Shown piece after piece: positions 14,508-23,404 of a DNA stretch of 39,955 nucleotides; the stretch's first letter is position 1; each line of letters opens with the position of its first letter. This DNA is from an uncultured Eubacteriales bacterium (GTDB lineage: Bacteria; Bacillota; Clostridia; Peptostreptococcales; Anaerovoracaceae): contig UQEW01000012.1 in NCBI GenBank assembly GCA_900540145.1, forward strand, positions 1 through 39,955, given 5' to 3'. Under the pieces are notes generated by a model. It was not told the origin of the DNA and ran no database searches. It saw nothing but the letters and a program-made list of their open reading frames with translations. Position numbers and translations under genes: made by a program.

Positions 14508-15254
14508 TTACAAGGTAAGCAGCTCCGGCTCACCATCAGTTATTACAACAGTATTTTCATAATGCGCTGCCAGCTTTCCGTCGACTGTTACAGCAGTCCA
14601 GTCATCACTGAGCACATCTATCTCATATGACCCTTGTGTAATCATCGGTTCTATGGCCAGAGTCATGCCTCTTTGGAGCCTAGGTCCTCTTCCCGGTCTT
14701 CCGTAATTAGGTATCTGAGGCTCTTCGTGCATTTCACTGCCTATGCCGTGACCCACAAAATCTCTTATGACACCGAATCCTTCGCTCTCCACAGTCTTTT
14801 GAACAGCGTGAGAAATATCAGATAATCTGTATCCCTCTTTCGCAAACTGAATGCCGTTGAAGAAAGCTTTTTCGGCTGTTTCTATCAGGCGCTTCGCTTC
14901 ATCGCTTATCTTTCCTACAGGATAAGTTCTGGCCGCGTCTGCCATATATCCTTTGTGTTCTACTACTAAATCCACACTGACGATATCGCCCTCACATAGG
15001 ATTCTTTTCTTGCTTGGAATCCCGTGCACGACTTCTTCGTTGACGGAAACGCATACATTGGCCGGATAGCCGCAATATCCCTTTTCCGCCGCAGTCATGT
15101 TGTGGGCTTTGACTGTTTTCTCTACAAAACTGTCTATCTCCAGCGTACTTATCCCCGGTTTTATGATGTTGTTCAGCTCTGAAAGTATAAGCGCCGTCAC
15201 CTTTCCAGCTTCACGCATCAATTCAATTTCCTGTTTGGACTTGATGATGATCAT
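14508..15254 (-). CDS. map: Methionine aminopeptidase, type I
   Basis: 248 residues, the length of a minimal type Ia enzyme without a zinc-finger extension. It removes the initiator methionine from new proteins. The metal ligands can be placed: D in SVDLVVEHKGYMADAART (two aspartates), H in GHGIGSEMHE, E in the MTLAIEPM strand, and E in the C-terminal YENTVVIT segment. CGYPANVCVSVNEEVVHGIP carries the substrate-site histidine. It is two bases after adk. Confidence 0.97.
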   Translation of the reverse strand: MIIIKSKQEIELMREAGKVTALILSELNNIIKPGISTLEIDSFVEKTVKAHNMTAAEKGYCGYPANVCVSVNEEVVHGIPSKKRILCEGDIVSVDLVVEHKGYMADAARTYPVGKISDEAKRLIETAEKAFFNGIQFAKEGYRLSDISHAVQKTVESEGFGVIRDFVGHGIGSEMHEEPQIPNYGRPGRGPRLQRGMTLAIEPMITQGSYEIDVLSDDWTAVTVDGKLAAHYENTVVITDGEPELLTL

Positions 15255-15256
15255 AT

Positions 15257-15904
15257 TTATTCACCTAAAGCTTTTACTATGTCCGCAAAGACGTTATCAA
15301 GACCTGTTGCTCCGTCGATATGAGCTATGTTTCCTGCCTTCTCATAGTACTCTACAAGAGGCATGGTCTGCGCTTCATACACTTCTATCCTGTTAGCCAC
15401 GGTCTCAGCGTTATCATCAGCCCTTTGAATGAGCTCGCCTCCACATACGTCGCATACGCCTTCTTTTTTAGGCGGTATATTGACTATATGGTAGCTGGCG
15501 CCGCATGATTTGCATACGCGTCTTCCTGTAAGTCTTTCCATCAGTTCTTCTTTTCCGACTTCTATGTCGATTACCTTATCTATCTTGGAACCGTGAGCAG
15601 CCAGGAATTCGTCCAGTTTTTCAGCTTGATATACGGTCCTTGGAAAGCCGTCCAGTAAAAATCCGTCCTTGCAGTCGTCTTCGAGAAGTCTTGTGGTGGC
15701 TATCTCGATTACCAGATCATCAGGAACCAGCTCGCCTCTGTTCATATACTCTTGCGCTTTTTTCCCCAGTTCTGTACCCTTTTTAATGTTTTCTCTGAAA
15801 ATATCTCCTGTGGAAATATGCGGTATGTTATATTTTTCGATGATCTTTGCCGCCTGGGTCCCCTTGCCGGCCCCCGGTGGTCCTAACAATATAGTTCTCA
15901 GCAT
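15257..15904 (-). CDS. adk: Adenylate kinase
   Basis: 215 residues, the long-lid form. It converts AMP and ATP to two ADP. The P-loop is GPPGAGKGTQA (residues 8-18). DGFPRT is the AMP-site motif. The lid contains four cysteines (CKSC ... CDVC), so it is the zinc-binding type common in Gram-positive bacteria. It sits between secY and map, the standard spc-operon position. Confidence 0.98.
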   Translation of the reverse strand: MLRTILLGPPGAGKGTQAAKIIEKYNIPHISTGDIFRENIKKGTELGKKAQEYMNRGELVPDDLVIEIATTRLLEDDCKDGFLLDGFPRTVYQAEKLDEFLAAHGSKIDKVIDIEVGKEELMERLTGRRVCKSCGASYHIVNIPPKKEGVCDVCGGELIQRADDNAETVANRIEVYEAQTMPLVEYYEKAGNIAHIDGATGLDNVFADIVKALGE

Positions 15905-15920
15905 TTTATCATCTCCTCTG

Positions 15921-17201
15921 TTATTTCAGGAAACCTTGATAGTTTCTCATGAGCATCTGATTTTCCAGCTGTCTTACAGTATCTAAAGCTACACCGACTG
16001 CGATGAGAAGCGATGTTCCGCCAAACTGAATGTTCAGAGTAGTAACCACGCTCAAAATAGTAGGCAGTGTCGCTATAACGGCTAAGAATATAGCTCCTAC
16101 AATGGTGATTCTTGACAATACTTTCTGCAAATATTCTTCGGTAGCTTTGCCGGGTCTTATTCCCGGTATAAATCCGCCGTTAGCTTTCATGTTATTGGCC
16201 ACTTCCACAGGGTTAAATGTAGCTCCTGTATAGAAGTAAGTAAAGGCGATTATGAGCAGAACGTTCAACACACCATATACCCATACTCCCGGGTTACCTG
16301 CCGGCGAAAGCCACTTGGTAACAAAATCCGTAAATCCTGTATCAGGGAAAAAGTATGTTATTGTCAGAGGGAACTGAAGCAATGACAGTGCGAAGATGAT
16401 AGGAATAACACCGGACTGATTAACCTTCATAGGAATATGGGTCGACTGTCCGCCGTACATCTTTCTTCCTACAACTCTCTTTGCATACTGTACAGGAATT
16501 CTTCTCTGTCCTTCTTGAATCATAACTACGCCTGCTATGACCAATATAGCCACTATAACTAAAATTATCAATGTAATTATAGAAATAGTTCCTGCCTGAA
16601 TGCTTGTTACTAAACTTCTTATACCGCTCGGTATTCTGGCAACGATACCGGCAAAGATGATAAGCGATATTCCGTTTCCTACTCCCTTATCGTTGATCTG
16701 TTCTCCCAGCCACATCAGGAAAGCTGTTCCTGCCGTCAATACCAAAATAACAAGTATTATGGAAAAAACGTCTGTATCTATTATGGCCTGTCTGAAAAGG
16801 CCAACTGTAAGGCCTATGGCTTGTATAAGTCCCAGAACCACCGTCATGTATCTGGTTATCTGAGCCATCTTTTTTCTTCCCTCAGTGCCTGATTGGGCGA
16901 GCCTCTGGAAATAAGGGAATGCCATTCCTAGCAGTTGAACTATGATTGATGCAGTGATGTATGGTGTTATACTCAATGCGAAAATTGTAAAATTACTGAA
17001 TGCTCCTCCGGAAAACAGGTCGAACAAATCGAACAGACCTGCATCTCCGGTAAACATCTGCGCCAATACTGTTCTGTCTATATTAGGTACCGGTATATTG
17101 GAACCTATACGGAATACGACCAGCATTAACAATGTGAAAATGATTTTCGATCTTATTTCTGCAACTTTCCAAGCTTGAGCAATAGTCTTTAACATACCCA
17201 T
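15921..17201 (-). CDS. secY: Protein translocase subunit SecY
   Basis: 426 residues with ten membrane helices. It forms the channel of the SecYEG translocon in the cell membrane. The signatures are FRIGSNIPVPNID near the N-terminus, GGAFSNFTIFALSITPYITASIIVQLL around helices 2-3, and the cytoplasmic loop with KMYGGQSTHIPMKVNQSGVIPIIFA. The C-terminal helix ends NQMLMRNYQGFLK. It begins one base after the rplO stop, so expression is coupled to the ribosomal genes. Confidence 0.98.
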   Translation of the reverse strand: MGMLKTIAQAWKVAEIRSKIIFTLLMLVVFRIGSNIPVPNIDRTVLAQMFTGDAGLFDLFDLFSGGAFSNFTIFALSITPYITASIIVQLLGMAFPYFQRLAQSGTEGRKKMAQITRYMTVVLGLIQAIGLTVGLFRQAIIDTDVFSIILVILVLTAGTAFLMWLGEQINDKGVGNGISLIIFAGIVARIPSGIRSLVTSIQAGTISIITLIILVIVAILVIAGVVMIQEGQRRIPVQYAKRVVGRKMYGGQSTHIPMKVNQSGVIPIIFALSLLQFPLTITYFFPDTGFTDFVTKWLSPAGNPGVWVYGVLNVLLIIAFTYFYTGATFNPVEVANNMKANGGFIPGIRPGKATEEYLQKVLSRITIVGAIFLAVIATLPTILSVVTTLNIQFGGTSLLIAVGVALDTVRQLENQMLMRNYQGFLK

Positions 17202-17202
17202 A

Positions 17203-17652
17203 CTAGATCACCTCTGCCTTTCCTCCCGCAGCTTCAATCTTTTCAACGGCAGTTTTGCTGAATTTGTCAGCTTTAACTGTCAGGGCTACGTTCAGAGTTC
17301 CCTGTCCGAGGACCTTGATACCGTCTTTTACCTGCTTAAGCATTCCAGCTTCTTCTAAGGTCCCTTGGGTAACAACTGTACCTGCTTCAAACTTATTAAG
17401 ATCTTCTACATTAATTACAGAATATTCTTTTGCCCAGATATTGTTGAATCCTCTCTTAGGCAGTCTTCTGTACAAAGGCATCTGTCCGCCTTCAAAACCC
17501 AGACGAACGCCGCCGCCTGATCTTGAGTTCTGTCCGTTCATACCTCTTCCGGCAGTTTTTCCCTGTCCGGTAGCGGTACCACGGCCTTTTCTTTTAGGTG
17601 CCTTTGTTGCACCGACAGGTGCTTTTAACTCATGTAATTTCATTTGTGGCAC
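17203..17652 (-). CDS. rplO: 50S ribosomal protein L15
   Basis: 149 residues. The glycine/basic N-terminal extension (KAPKRKGRGTATGQGKTAGRGMNGQNSR) threads into 23S rRNA, and GGQMPLYRRLPKRGFNN is the L15 hallmark. L15 is a late-assembly protein. It lies between rpmD and secY. Confidence 0.98.
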   Translation of the reverse strand: MPQMKLHELKAPVGATKAPKRKGRGTATGQGKTAGRGMNGQNSRSGGGVRLGFEGGQMPLYRRLPKRGFNNIWAKEYSVINVEDLNKFEAGTVVTQGTLEEAGMLKQVKDGIKVLGQGTLNVALTVKADKFSKTAVEKIEAAGGKAEVI

Positions 17653-17656
17653 CTCC

Positions 17657-17839
17657 TTATATTTCTTCTACAGTTACAAGATGCGAAACCTTGGCTACAG
17701 CGCCGCGAGTCTGCGGAGTGTCAGCCATTTCTACTGATTGGTGCATCTTTTTGAGTCCTAACGCTTCAACAACCTTTTTTTGCTTAGGGGAAGCGCCGAT
17801 TGTGCTCTTTGTCAAGGTGATTTTAATCATTTTTGCCAT
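17657..17839 (-). CDS. rpmD: 50S ribosomal protein L30
   Basis: 60 residues. The pattern ITLTKSTIGASPKQKKVVEALGLKK followed by HLVTVEEI is typical of bacterial L30. It lies 13 bases after rpsE and four before rplO. Confidence 0.97.
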   Translation of the reverse strand: MAKMIKITLTKSTIGASPKQKKVVEALGLKKMHQSVEMADTPQTRGAVAKVSHLVTVEEI

Positions 17840-17852
17840 TTCGACTTTCCTC

Positions 17853-18356
17853 CTATCCTAAGATTTCTTCCGGAGTTTTGCCTCTCAATTTTGCGACTTT
17901 CTCTACTGTCATCATGCCTTTGAGACCTTCCAGTGCCGCATAAGCCATATTTCCGGTATTGTTGGAGCCAATAGATTTAGCTCTTACGTCTCTTATACCT
18001 GCAGCTTCAAGTACGGTACGAACCGATGAACCTGCGATAACTCCCGTACCTTGGAATGCAGGCATGATGAGAACTTTTCCTGCTCCGAAAACGCCTACGT
18101 TTCTGTGTGGTACAGTGGTTCCTACGGTAGGAACATATATTAAATTCTTCTTTGCATCTTCTTCAGCTTTTCTTACAGCTTCAGGGATTTCCTGAGATTT
18201 GCCCAGGCCTACGCCCACATGGCCGTTGCCGTCACCGACTACTACGGTTACGCTGAATCTCATGTTTCTGCCGCCCTTAACTGTCTTTGCAACTCTTCTT
18301 ATACTTACGATAGTTGATTTTAAGTCCAGCTTGGATGCATCAACGATATTACGCAT
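17853..18356 (-). CDS. rpsE: 30S ribosomal protein S5
   Basis: 167 residues. The double-stranded RNA-binding S5 domain starts after about residue 10 (RRVAKTVKGGRNMRFSV, then VGDGNGHVGVGLGKSQEIP). The C-terminal half has GTGVIAGSSVRTVLEAAGIRD. S5 contributes to the mRNA entry site and accuracy. Position between rplR and rpmD is standard. Confidence 0.98.
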   Translation of the reverse strand: MRNIVDASKLDLKSTIVSIRRVAKTVKGGRNMRFSVTVVVGDGNGHVGVGLGKSQEIPEAVRKAEEDAKKNLIYVPTVGTTVPHRNVGVFGAGKVLIMPAFQGTGVIAGSSVRTVLEAAGIRDVRAKSIGSNNTGNMAYAALEGLKGMMTVEKVAKLRGKTPEEILG

Positions 18357-18372
18357 TCCTTATTTCCTCCTG

Positions 18373-18738
18373 TTAGAATTTTAATCCGCCTTCGCGTGCG
18401 CCTTCGGCCAGCTCAGCTACTCTTCCGTGATATAGAAAACCGCCTCTGTCAAAGCATACTTCTTCGATGCCTTTAGCTACAGCTTTTTTAGCTACTGCTT
18501 CGCCTACTTTTTTAGCAGCCTCTTTGTTGCCGCCGTATCCTATCTCGGCTTTCAGATCTTTATCGAGAGATGAAGCGGATACCAGAGTAGTTCCGTTCAC
18601 ATCGTCTATTATCTGGGCGGAAATGTTTTTATTTGATCTATAAACACAAAGTCTTGGTTTCTCAGGAGTTCCATAAAGGTCTTTTCTTACTCTTTGATGT
18701 CTTTTAAGACGCTTGTCATTTCTGCTTTCTTTAGCCAT
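18373..18738 (-). CDS. rplR: 50S ribosomal protein L18
   Basis: 121 residues. The motifs RLKRHQRVRKDLYGTPEKPRL, SNKNISAQIIDD and FDRGGFLYHGRVAELAEGAREGGL define L18, which binds 5S rRNA in the central protuberance with L5. It follows rplF by 21 bases. Confidence 0.98.
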   Translation of the reverse strand: MAKESRNDKRLKRHQRVRKDLYGTPEKPRLCVYRSNKNISAQIIDDVNGTTLVSASSLDKDLKAEIGYGGNKEAAKKVGEAVAKKAVAKGIEEVCFDRGGFLYHGRVAELAEGAREGGLKF

Positions 18739-18759
18739 TTTTCACTTCACTCCTTTCTC

Positions 18760-19302
18760 TTACTTAGAACCGGCTTTGCCTTCTTTTCTGCGGATAACTT
18801 CATCTACATACTTGATACCTTTGCCCTTATAAGGTTCCGGTTCTCTCCATGCTCTGATGTTTGCCGCATAGTTTCCAACAAAAGCCTTATCGATTCCCTT
18901 TACAACAACTTCTGTCGCTGAAGGACATTCAGTTGTGATTCCTTCAGGGTCTTCCAGTTCTACAGGATGTGAATATCCGAGGCTGAGAACCAAAGTCTTT
19001 CCTTTCTTCTCTGCCTTATAGCCAACACCTACAAGCTGAAGCTTCTTTTCAAAGCCTGCTGTTACGCCTGTTACCATGTTGTTTATCAATGTTCTGGCAA
19101 GTCCGTGCTGAGCTCTGTGCTCTCTCTGATCGCTTTGTCTTGTCACATTTACCACGCCATCAGCCACTTCCACGCCAATCAATTTGCTTATCTGCTCTGT
19201 TAATTGTCCCTTAGGGCCTTTAACTGTAACCGCGTTGTTTGCGTCTACTGTTACTTCTACGCCGGCAGGAACAACTACAGGTTTTCTACCTATTCTTGAC
19301 AT
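18760..19302 (-). CDS. rplF: 50S ribosomal protein L6
   Basis: 180 residues with two L6 repeats. MSRIGRKPVVVPAGVEV begins the protein, and the C-terminal repeat carries NIRAWREPEPYKGKGIKYVDE, the L6 signature. L6 sits near the factor-binding site of the large subunit. Confidence 0.98.
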   Translation of the reverse strand: MSRIGRKPVVVPAGVEVTVDANNAVTVKGPKGQLTEQISKLIGVEVADGVVNVTRQSDQREHRAQHGLARTLINNMVTGVTAGFEKKLQLVGVGYKAEKKGKTLVLSLGYSHPVELEDPEGITTECPSATEVVVKGIDKAFVGNYAANIRAWREPEPYKGKGIKYVDEVIRRKEGKAGSK

Positions 19303-19314
19303 TTTTCGTTCCTC

Positions 19315-19713
19315 CTACCATACATAACAGATTACTTCGCCGCCGATGCCAAGGCGTCTTGCTTCTTTATCGCTTATTACACCTTTGGAAGTTGAGATTA
19401 TTGCTATTCCCAAACCTCCGAGAACTTTTGGCACTTCGTCAGCTTTTGCATATTTTTTAAGTCCGGGTTTGGAAATCTTTTTGATTCCGCTGATAACCCT
19501 TTCTTTGTGTGCACCGTACTTCATGGTGACTTTGATCATGCCTTGCTTATTGTCTTCTATCACTTCATAATCTGCAATAAAACCTTCTGTTTTTAAGATT
19601 TCAGCTATTGACTTTTTGATATTTGAAGCTGGTATCTCAACAGTTTCGTGTCCTGCAGTATTGGCATTTCTGATTCTCGTCAGCATATCCGCTATAGGAT
19701 CTGTCATTGTCAT
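19315..19713 (-). CDS. rpsH: 30S ribosomal protein S8
   Basis: 132 residues. MTMTDPIADMLTRIRNAN at the start and ISTSKGVISDKEARRLGIGGEVICYVW at the end are diagnostic. S8 binds the central domain of 16S rRNA and in gamma-proteobacteria represses the spc operon. The order rpsN-rpsH-rplF is standard. Confidence 0.98.
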   Translation of the reverse strand: MTMTDPIADMLTRIRNANTAGHETVEIPASNIKKSIAEILKTEGFIADYEVIEDNKQGMIKVTMKYGAHKERVISGIKKISKPGLKKYAKADEVPKVLGGLGIAIISTSKGVISDKEARRLGIGGEVICYVW

Positions 19714-19738
19714 TACAGCGTTTCTCCTTTCTTTTATA

Positions 19739-19924
19739 TTACCAGCTTGCTTTTCTTACGCCCGGGATTTCTCCTTTGTAAGCAAGCTCTCTGAAGCAGA
19801 TACGGCAGATACCGTATTTTTTCAATACAGCATGAGGTCTTCCGCAAAGTCTGCATCTTGTATATGCGCGAGTTGAATATTTAGGTTTTCTCTGCTGTTT
19901 TACTTTGAGAGATGTTTTTGCCAT
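19739..19924 (-). CDS. rpsN: 30S ribosomal protein S14, zinc-binding type Z
   Basis: 61 residues, the short zinc form. The two CxxC pairs are in RCRLCGRPH and YGICRICFREL, followed by the conserved IPGVRKASW end. The presence of the zinc form in the spc operon is typical of Firmicutes. Confidence 0.98.
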   Translation of the reverse strand: MAKTSLKVKQQRKPKYSTRAYTRCRLCGRPHAVLKKYGICRICFRELAYKGEIPGVRKASW

Positions 19925-19938
19925 GATTCCCTCCTATA

Positions 19939-20481
19939 CTATTTCTCAAACGGCATTCCGAGCAGTTCAAGCAGTGCCTGAGCTTCTTCATCGGTTTTAG
20001 CCGTCGTGGTGAATACAATGTTCATACCCTTGATCATATCAACCTGATCATAGTTGATTTCAGGGAATATCAGCTGTTCCTTGATACCCATGGAATAATT
20101 TCCTCTGCCGTCAAAGGAGTTTCTGCTGACGCCTTTAAAGTCTCTTACTCTCGGAAGGGAGATGTTGAAAAGCTTGTCAACAAATACATACATATTTTCT
20201 CCTCTGAGAGTGACTTTTGCTCCTACAGGCATTCCTTGTCTTACCTTGAAGTTAGCAATGGATTTTCTTGCTCTGGTGATTACAGGCTTCTGACCGCATA
20301 TCATGGCGATTTCCTGTACAGCGGATTCCATAACTTTTGCGTTATCCTTTGCTTCGCCCAGTCCCATGTTGATGGTAACTTTCTCCAGCTTTGGAACTTC
20401 CATTACGTTCTTGTACTGGAATTTATCTTTTAATGCTCCGAAAACATGTTCGTCATACATTGTCTTTAATCTTGCTGTCAA
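19939..20481 (-). CDS. rplE: 50S ribosomal protein L5
   Basis: 180 residues. Signatures are VMEVPKLEKVTINMGLGEA, ICGQKPVITRARKSIANFKVRQGMPVGAKVTLRG and the C-terminal TTAKTDEEAQALLELLGMPF. L5 binds 5S rRNA and the P-site tRNA. Confidence 0.98.
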   Translation of the reverse strand: MTARLKTMYDEHVFGALKDKFQYKNVMEVPKLEKVTINMGLGEAKDNAKVMESAVQEIAMICGQKPVITRARKSIANFKVRQGMPVGAKVTLRGENMYVFVDKLFNISLPRVRDFKGVSRNSFDGRGNYSMGIKEQLIFPEINYDQVDMIKGMNIVFTTTAKTDEEAQALLELLGMPFEK

Positions 20482-20498
20482 AGTTTTCTCCTCCTTTC

Positions 20499-20804
20499 CT
20501 AGTCTATTACAGCGCCCGTTTTCTTAGACACTCTTACTTTTTTTCCGTTTTCAATCTTATAGCCGACTCTTACGCCCTGCTTTGTCTTTGAGTCATAAAG
20601 CATTACGTTGGAAGCGTCTATAGGTCCTTCCATGTGCTTTATTTCAGCAGGAGCTTTTCTTGTAGCTCTGGCGTGCTTGGTCTGCATATTTACGCCCTGG
20701 ACAACAACCTTGTTTTCCTTAGGCATAGCTCTGAGGACTTTTCCGGTTTTGCCTTTATCTTTACCGGTGATAACTACCACCGTATCATCTTTCTTTATAC
20801 GCAT
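20499..20804 (-). CDS. rplX: 50S ribosomal protein L24
   Basis: 101 residues. The KOW motif is VITGKDKGKTGKVLRAMPKENKVVVQGVN near the N-terminus. L24 starts 50S assembly. It lies between rplN and rplE with 12-17 base spacers. Confidence 0.98.
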   Translation of the reverse strand: MRIKKDDTVVVITGKDKGKTGKVLRAMPKENKVVVQGVNMQTKHARATRKAPAEIKHMEGPIDASNVMLYDSKTKQGVRVGYKIENGKKVRVSKKTGAVID

Positions 20805-20816
20805 CCTGTTTACCTC

Positions 20817-21191
20817 CTACAGTACTTCCGGTGCCAATGACACGATTTTCATAAAGCCTTTTTCTCTCAGCTCTCTGGCAACCGGTCCGAAGATACGAGT
20901 TCCTACAGGATTCTTATCTTCTTTATCTTTTATGATAACCGCTGCGTTCTGATCGAATTTCACATAGCTTCCGTCGCTTCTTCTGGCACCATGTTTAGTT
21001 CTCACTACTACAGCTTTAACAACGTCGCCTTTCTTCACAACTCCGCCCGGAGTAGCTTCTTTTACCGCACATACGATAACATCGCCTATATTAGCATATT
21101 GACGGCTGGTTCCACCCAAGATGCGGATACAGAGGAGTTCTTTCGCTCCTGAATTGTCGGCAACTCTTAATCTGGTTTCTGTCTGAATCAT
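20817..21191 (-). CDS. rplN: 50S ribosomal protein L14
   Basis: 124 residues. MIQTETRLRVADNSGAKELLCIRILGG is the family start, and RDxxKILSLAPEV-like MKIVSLAPEVL is the end. L14 forms an inter-subunit bridge. It is two residues longer than the usual 122, from a short insertion in the middle (DKEDKNPVGTRIFGPVAREL). Confidence 0.98.
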   Translation of the reverse strand: MIQTETRLRVADNSGAKELLCIRILGGTSRQYANIGDVIVCAVKEATPGGVVKKGDVVKAVVVRTKHGARRSDGSYVKFDQNAAVIIKDKEDKNPVGTRIFGPVARELREKGFMKIVSLAPEVL

Positions 21192-21206
21192 GATCTGGTG
21201 CCTCCT

Positions 21207-21467
21207 TTATTTTACTTTCTCGACAATGTTAACAAGTCTCCATCTCTTGTCCTTTGAGAGTGGTCTTGTTTCCATAATTCTTACTTTATCGCCTATCTGG
21301 CATTCGTTGTTTTCATCGTGAGCTTTTACTTTCTTGGTTCTCTTAACGGCTTTTCCGTAAAGGGAATGTCTTACGAAGTCTTCGATGGCAACAACTACAG
21401 TTTTATCCATCTTGTCGGATACTACGATGCCGACCTTTGTCTTTCTTCTGTTTCTTTCAACTGTCAT
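21207..21467 (-). CDS. rpsQ: 30S ribosomal protein S17
   Basis: 86 residues, OB-fold. RRKTKVGIVVSDKMDKTVVVAIE and the C-terminal ETRPLSKDKRWRLVNIVEK define S17. It follows rpmC by 18 bases. Confidence 0.98.
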   Translation of the reverse strand: MTVERNRRKTKVGIVVSDKMDKTVVVAIEDFVRHSLYGKAVKRTKKVKAHDENNECQIGDKVRIMETRPLSKDKRWRLVNIVEKVK

Positions 21468-21485
21468 ATTACATCCTCCTTCCCT

Positions 21486-21689
21486 TTAGCCCTGAACCTT
21501 TGCAAGTTCTTTTTCTCTGATGATGGTTTTAACTCTTGCTATATCTCTCTTGAGTTCCCTCATCTGTATAGGGTTCTCCAGCTGGCCAGTAGCGTGCTGA
21601 AATCTCAAGTTAAACAGTTCTTTTTTCATCTTTGACAGTTCTGTGTTGAGCTCTGCACCTGTCATATCTCTCATTTTCTTCAATTCCAT
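21486..21689 (-). CDS. rpmC: 50S ribosomal protein L29
   Basis: 67 residues, two antiparallel helices. MELKKMRDMTGAELNTELSKMK and FNLRFQHATGQLENPIQMRE are typical. L29 docks trigger factor and SRP at the tunnel exit. Its ATG overlaps the rplP stop as TAATG, so the two genes are translationally coupled. Confidence 0.98.
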   Translation of the reverse strand: MELKKMRDMTGAELNTELSKMKKELFNLRFQHATGQLENPIQMRELKRDIARVKTIIREKELAKVQG

Positions 21690-22120
21690 TATGCTTCACC
21701 ACCCTTTGCTTGCTGTTCCTTGATGGCAAACTTACATTTAACCGGAAGTTTGTGAGATGCAAGTCTCATAGCTTCTCTTGCTTTTTCTTCTGAAACTCCG
21801 TCGATCTCAAACATAACTCTGCCCGGTTTAACTACTGCTACCCAGTACTCAGGTGCACCTTTACCGGAACCCATACGTACTTCAGCAGGTTTCTTTGTTA
21901 CCGATTTGTGTGGGAAAATCTTTATATATACTTTACCGCCTCTTTTAATCGATCTAGTCATAGCGATACGAGCCGCTTCGATCTGATTGGAGGTGATCCA
22001 TCCACATTCTTGTGAAACTAATCCGTAGGAACCGTAGGTAATAGTATTGCCCTTGGTTGCTACGCCTTTCATTCTTCCTCTGTGAACTCTTCTGTGTTTA
22101 ACGCGCTTTGGCATTAACAT
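21689..22120 (-). CDS. rplP: 50S ribosomal protein L16
   Basis: 143 residues. The motifs MPKRVKHRRVHRGRMKG and MGSGKGAPEYWVAVVKPGRVMFE are diagnostic. L16 shapes the A-site tRNA and elbow region. I keep the first ATG (MLMPKR) because AGGAGG lies ten bases upstream of it and 16 upstream of the second. Confidence 0.98.
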   Translation of the reverse strand: MLMPKRVKHRRVHRGRMKGVATKGNTITYGSYGLVSQECGWITSNQIEAARIAMTRSIKRGGKVYIKIFPHKSVTKKPAEVRMGSGKGAPEYWVAVVKPGRVMFEIDGVSEEKAREAMRLASHKLPVKCKFAIKEQQAKGGEA

Positions 22121-22147
22121 GGCTTAAGTTCCTCCTTTCCTATTTGC

Positions 22148-23035
22148 TTAGTTTTCAGTTTCTACAGTTTCTGCTGCTGCAGCCTCTACCTGCGGCTCGC
22201 TAACCTGAGGTTCTTGCTTTGGAGCTTTTCTGACTCTAGGGTTTACTGCCTTAGGAGCCTCGTTTCTCTCGCCCCTAGGACGTCTCTCGCCCTGACTTGC
22301 GCGTCTAACGCCGTCTCTGCGCTGTCCGCGTCTGTCGCCGTCTTTTCTGCCTCTTCTCTCTCTCTTTTCGCGTTTTTCTTCACGAATAGGGCTCTGAAGA
22401 CCTTTATCAAGGATTTCTCCGTGGTTGATCCATACCTTGACGCCGATCTTTCCGTAGGTGGTATCTGCTTCAGCAAATCCGTAGTCAATGTCTGCTCTTA
22501 ATGTGTGAAGAGGAACATTGCCTTCGCTGTATTTTTCGCTTCTGGCGATTTCAGCTCCGCCGAGTCTGCCGGATACTGTAATCTTTATACCTTTAGCACC
22601 TGATTTCATAGTTCTGCCGATAGCCTGCTTCATGGCTCTTCTGAAGGAAACACGTCTTTCCAAAGCCTGAGCTACTGACTCAGCAGTGAGCTGTGCATCC
22701 AGCTCTGATTTTCTTACTTCTTCTATGGAAATTTCTATTTCTTTTCCTGTGAGCTTTACCAGGTCTTTCTTAAGAGCTTCGATTCCGTCTCCGGATCTTC
22801 CGATAACCATACCCGGTTTTGCTGTAAGAACCGTGATTCTCATCTTGTTAGCTGCAGCTCTTTCGATGAGGATCTTTGAAACGCCGGCTACATATAATTT
22901 TTTCTTTACATATTCTCTTACTTTATTATCCTCTGCAAGGAAATCCGCAAAGTTATTTTTATCTGCATACCATTTAGATTCCCAGTCTTTTATAACGCCC
23001 ACTCTTAAACCATGCGGACTAACTTTCTGACCCAT
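22148..23035 (-). CDS. rpsC: 30S ribosomal protein S3 with a long C-terminal extension
   Basis: 295 residues, about 75 longer than the common form. Residues 1-216 are a normal S3: MGQKVSPHGLRVGVIKDWES, the KH domain around GMVIGRSGDGIEALKKDL, and the C-terminal domain (SGRLGGAEIARSEKYSEGNVPLHTLRADIDYG). Residues 217-250 are almost only arginine, lysine, glutamate, aspartate and glycine; residues 251-272 stay basic; the last 20 are acidic and alanine-rich (VEAAAAETVETEN). The tail sits at the mRNA entry side of the 30S head and could contact mRNA or another factor. It is in frame with no sign of frameshift. GGAGG precedes the ATG. Confidence 0.97.
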   Translation of the reverse strand: MGQKVSPHGLRVGVIKDWESKWYADKNNFADFLAEDNKVREYVKKKLYVAGVSKILIERAAANKMRITVLTAKPGMVIGRSGDGIEALKKDLVKLTGKEIEISIEEVRKSELDAQLTAESVAQALERRVSFRRAMKQAIGRTMKSGAKGIKITVSGRLGGAEIARSEKYSEGNVPLHTLRADIDYGFAEADTTYGKIGVKVWINHGEILDKGLQSPIREEKREKRERRGRKDGDRRGQRRDGVRRASQGERRPRGERNEAPKAVNPRVRKAPKQEPQVSEPQVEAAAAETVETEN

Positions 23036-23051
23036 TAATGAACCTCCTATC

Positions 23052-23393
23052 TTATTCCTTTTCTCTTAAAGTAACGCCTACATGGCTTGATCTCTTCAAG
23101 ATTAATGATGCGCTGCCGCGTGAACCTGCTCTCCATCTTTTCATTGTAGGGCCCTGGTTTGCGTAAATTTCAGCAACGTATAAATTGTCCGGATTCATAT
23201 CGAAATTGTTTTCAGCGTTGGCTGCTGCCGACTTAACAACTTTTTCTACGATCTGTGAACCTTTGCCCGGGGTGAACTTCAGAATGTTCAATGCCTCGTT
23301 TAAGTCCTTACCTCTTACTAGGTCTGTAACAGGTTTCAGCTTGATAGGAGACATTCTTACATATTTAGCAACTGCTTTTGCTTCCATCTTCAT
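23052..23393 (-). CDS. rplV: 50S ribosomal protein L22
   Basis: 113 residues. KAVAKYVRMSPIKLKPVTDLVRGKDLNEAL and the hook region ANQGPTMKRWRAGSRGSASLILKRSSH are diagnostic. The hook lines the exit tunnel near the macrolide site. It follows rpsS by 11 bases. Confidence 0.98.
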   Translation of the reverse strand: MKMEAKAVAKYVRMSPIKLKPVTDLVRGKDLNEALNILKFTPGKGSQIVEKVVKSAAANAENNFDMNPDNLYVAEIYANQGPTMKRWRAGSRGSASLILKRSSHVGVTLREKE

Positions 23394-23404
23394 GTGCTCC
23401 TTTC

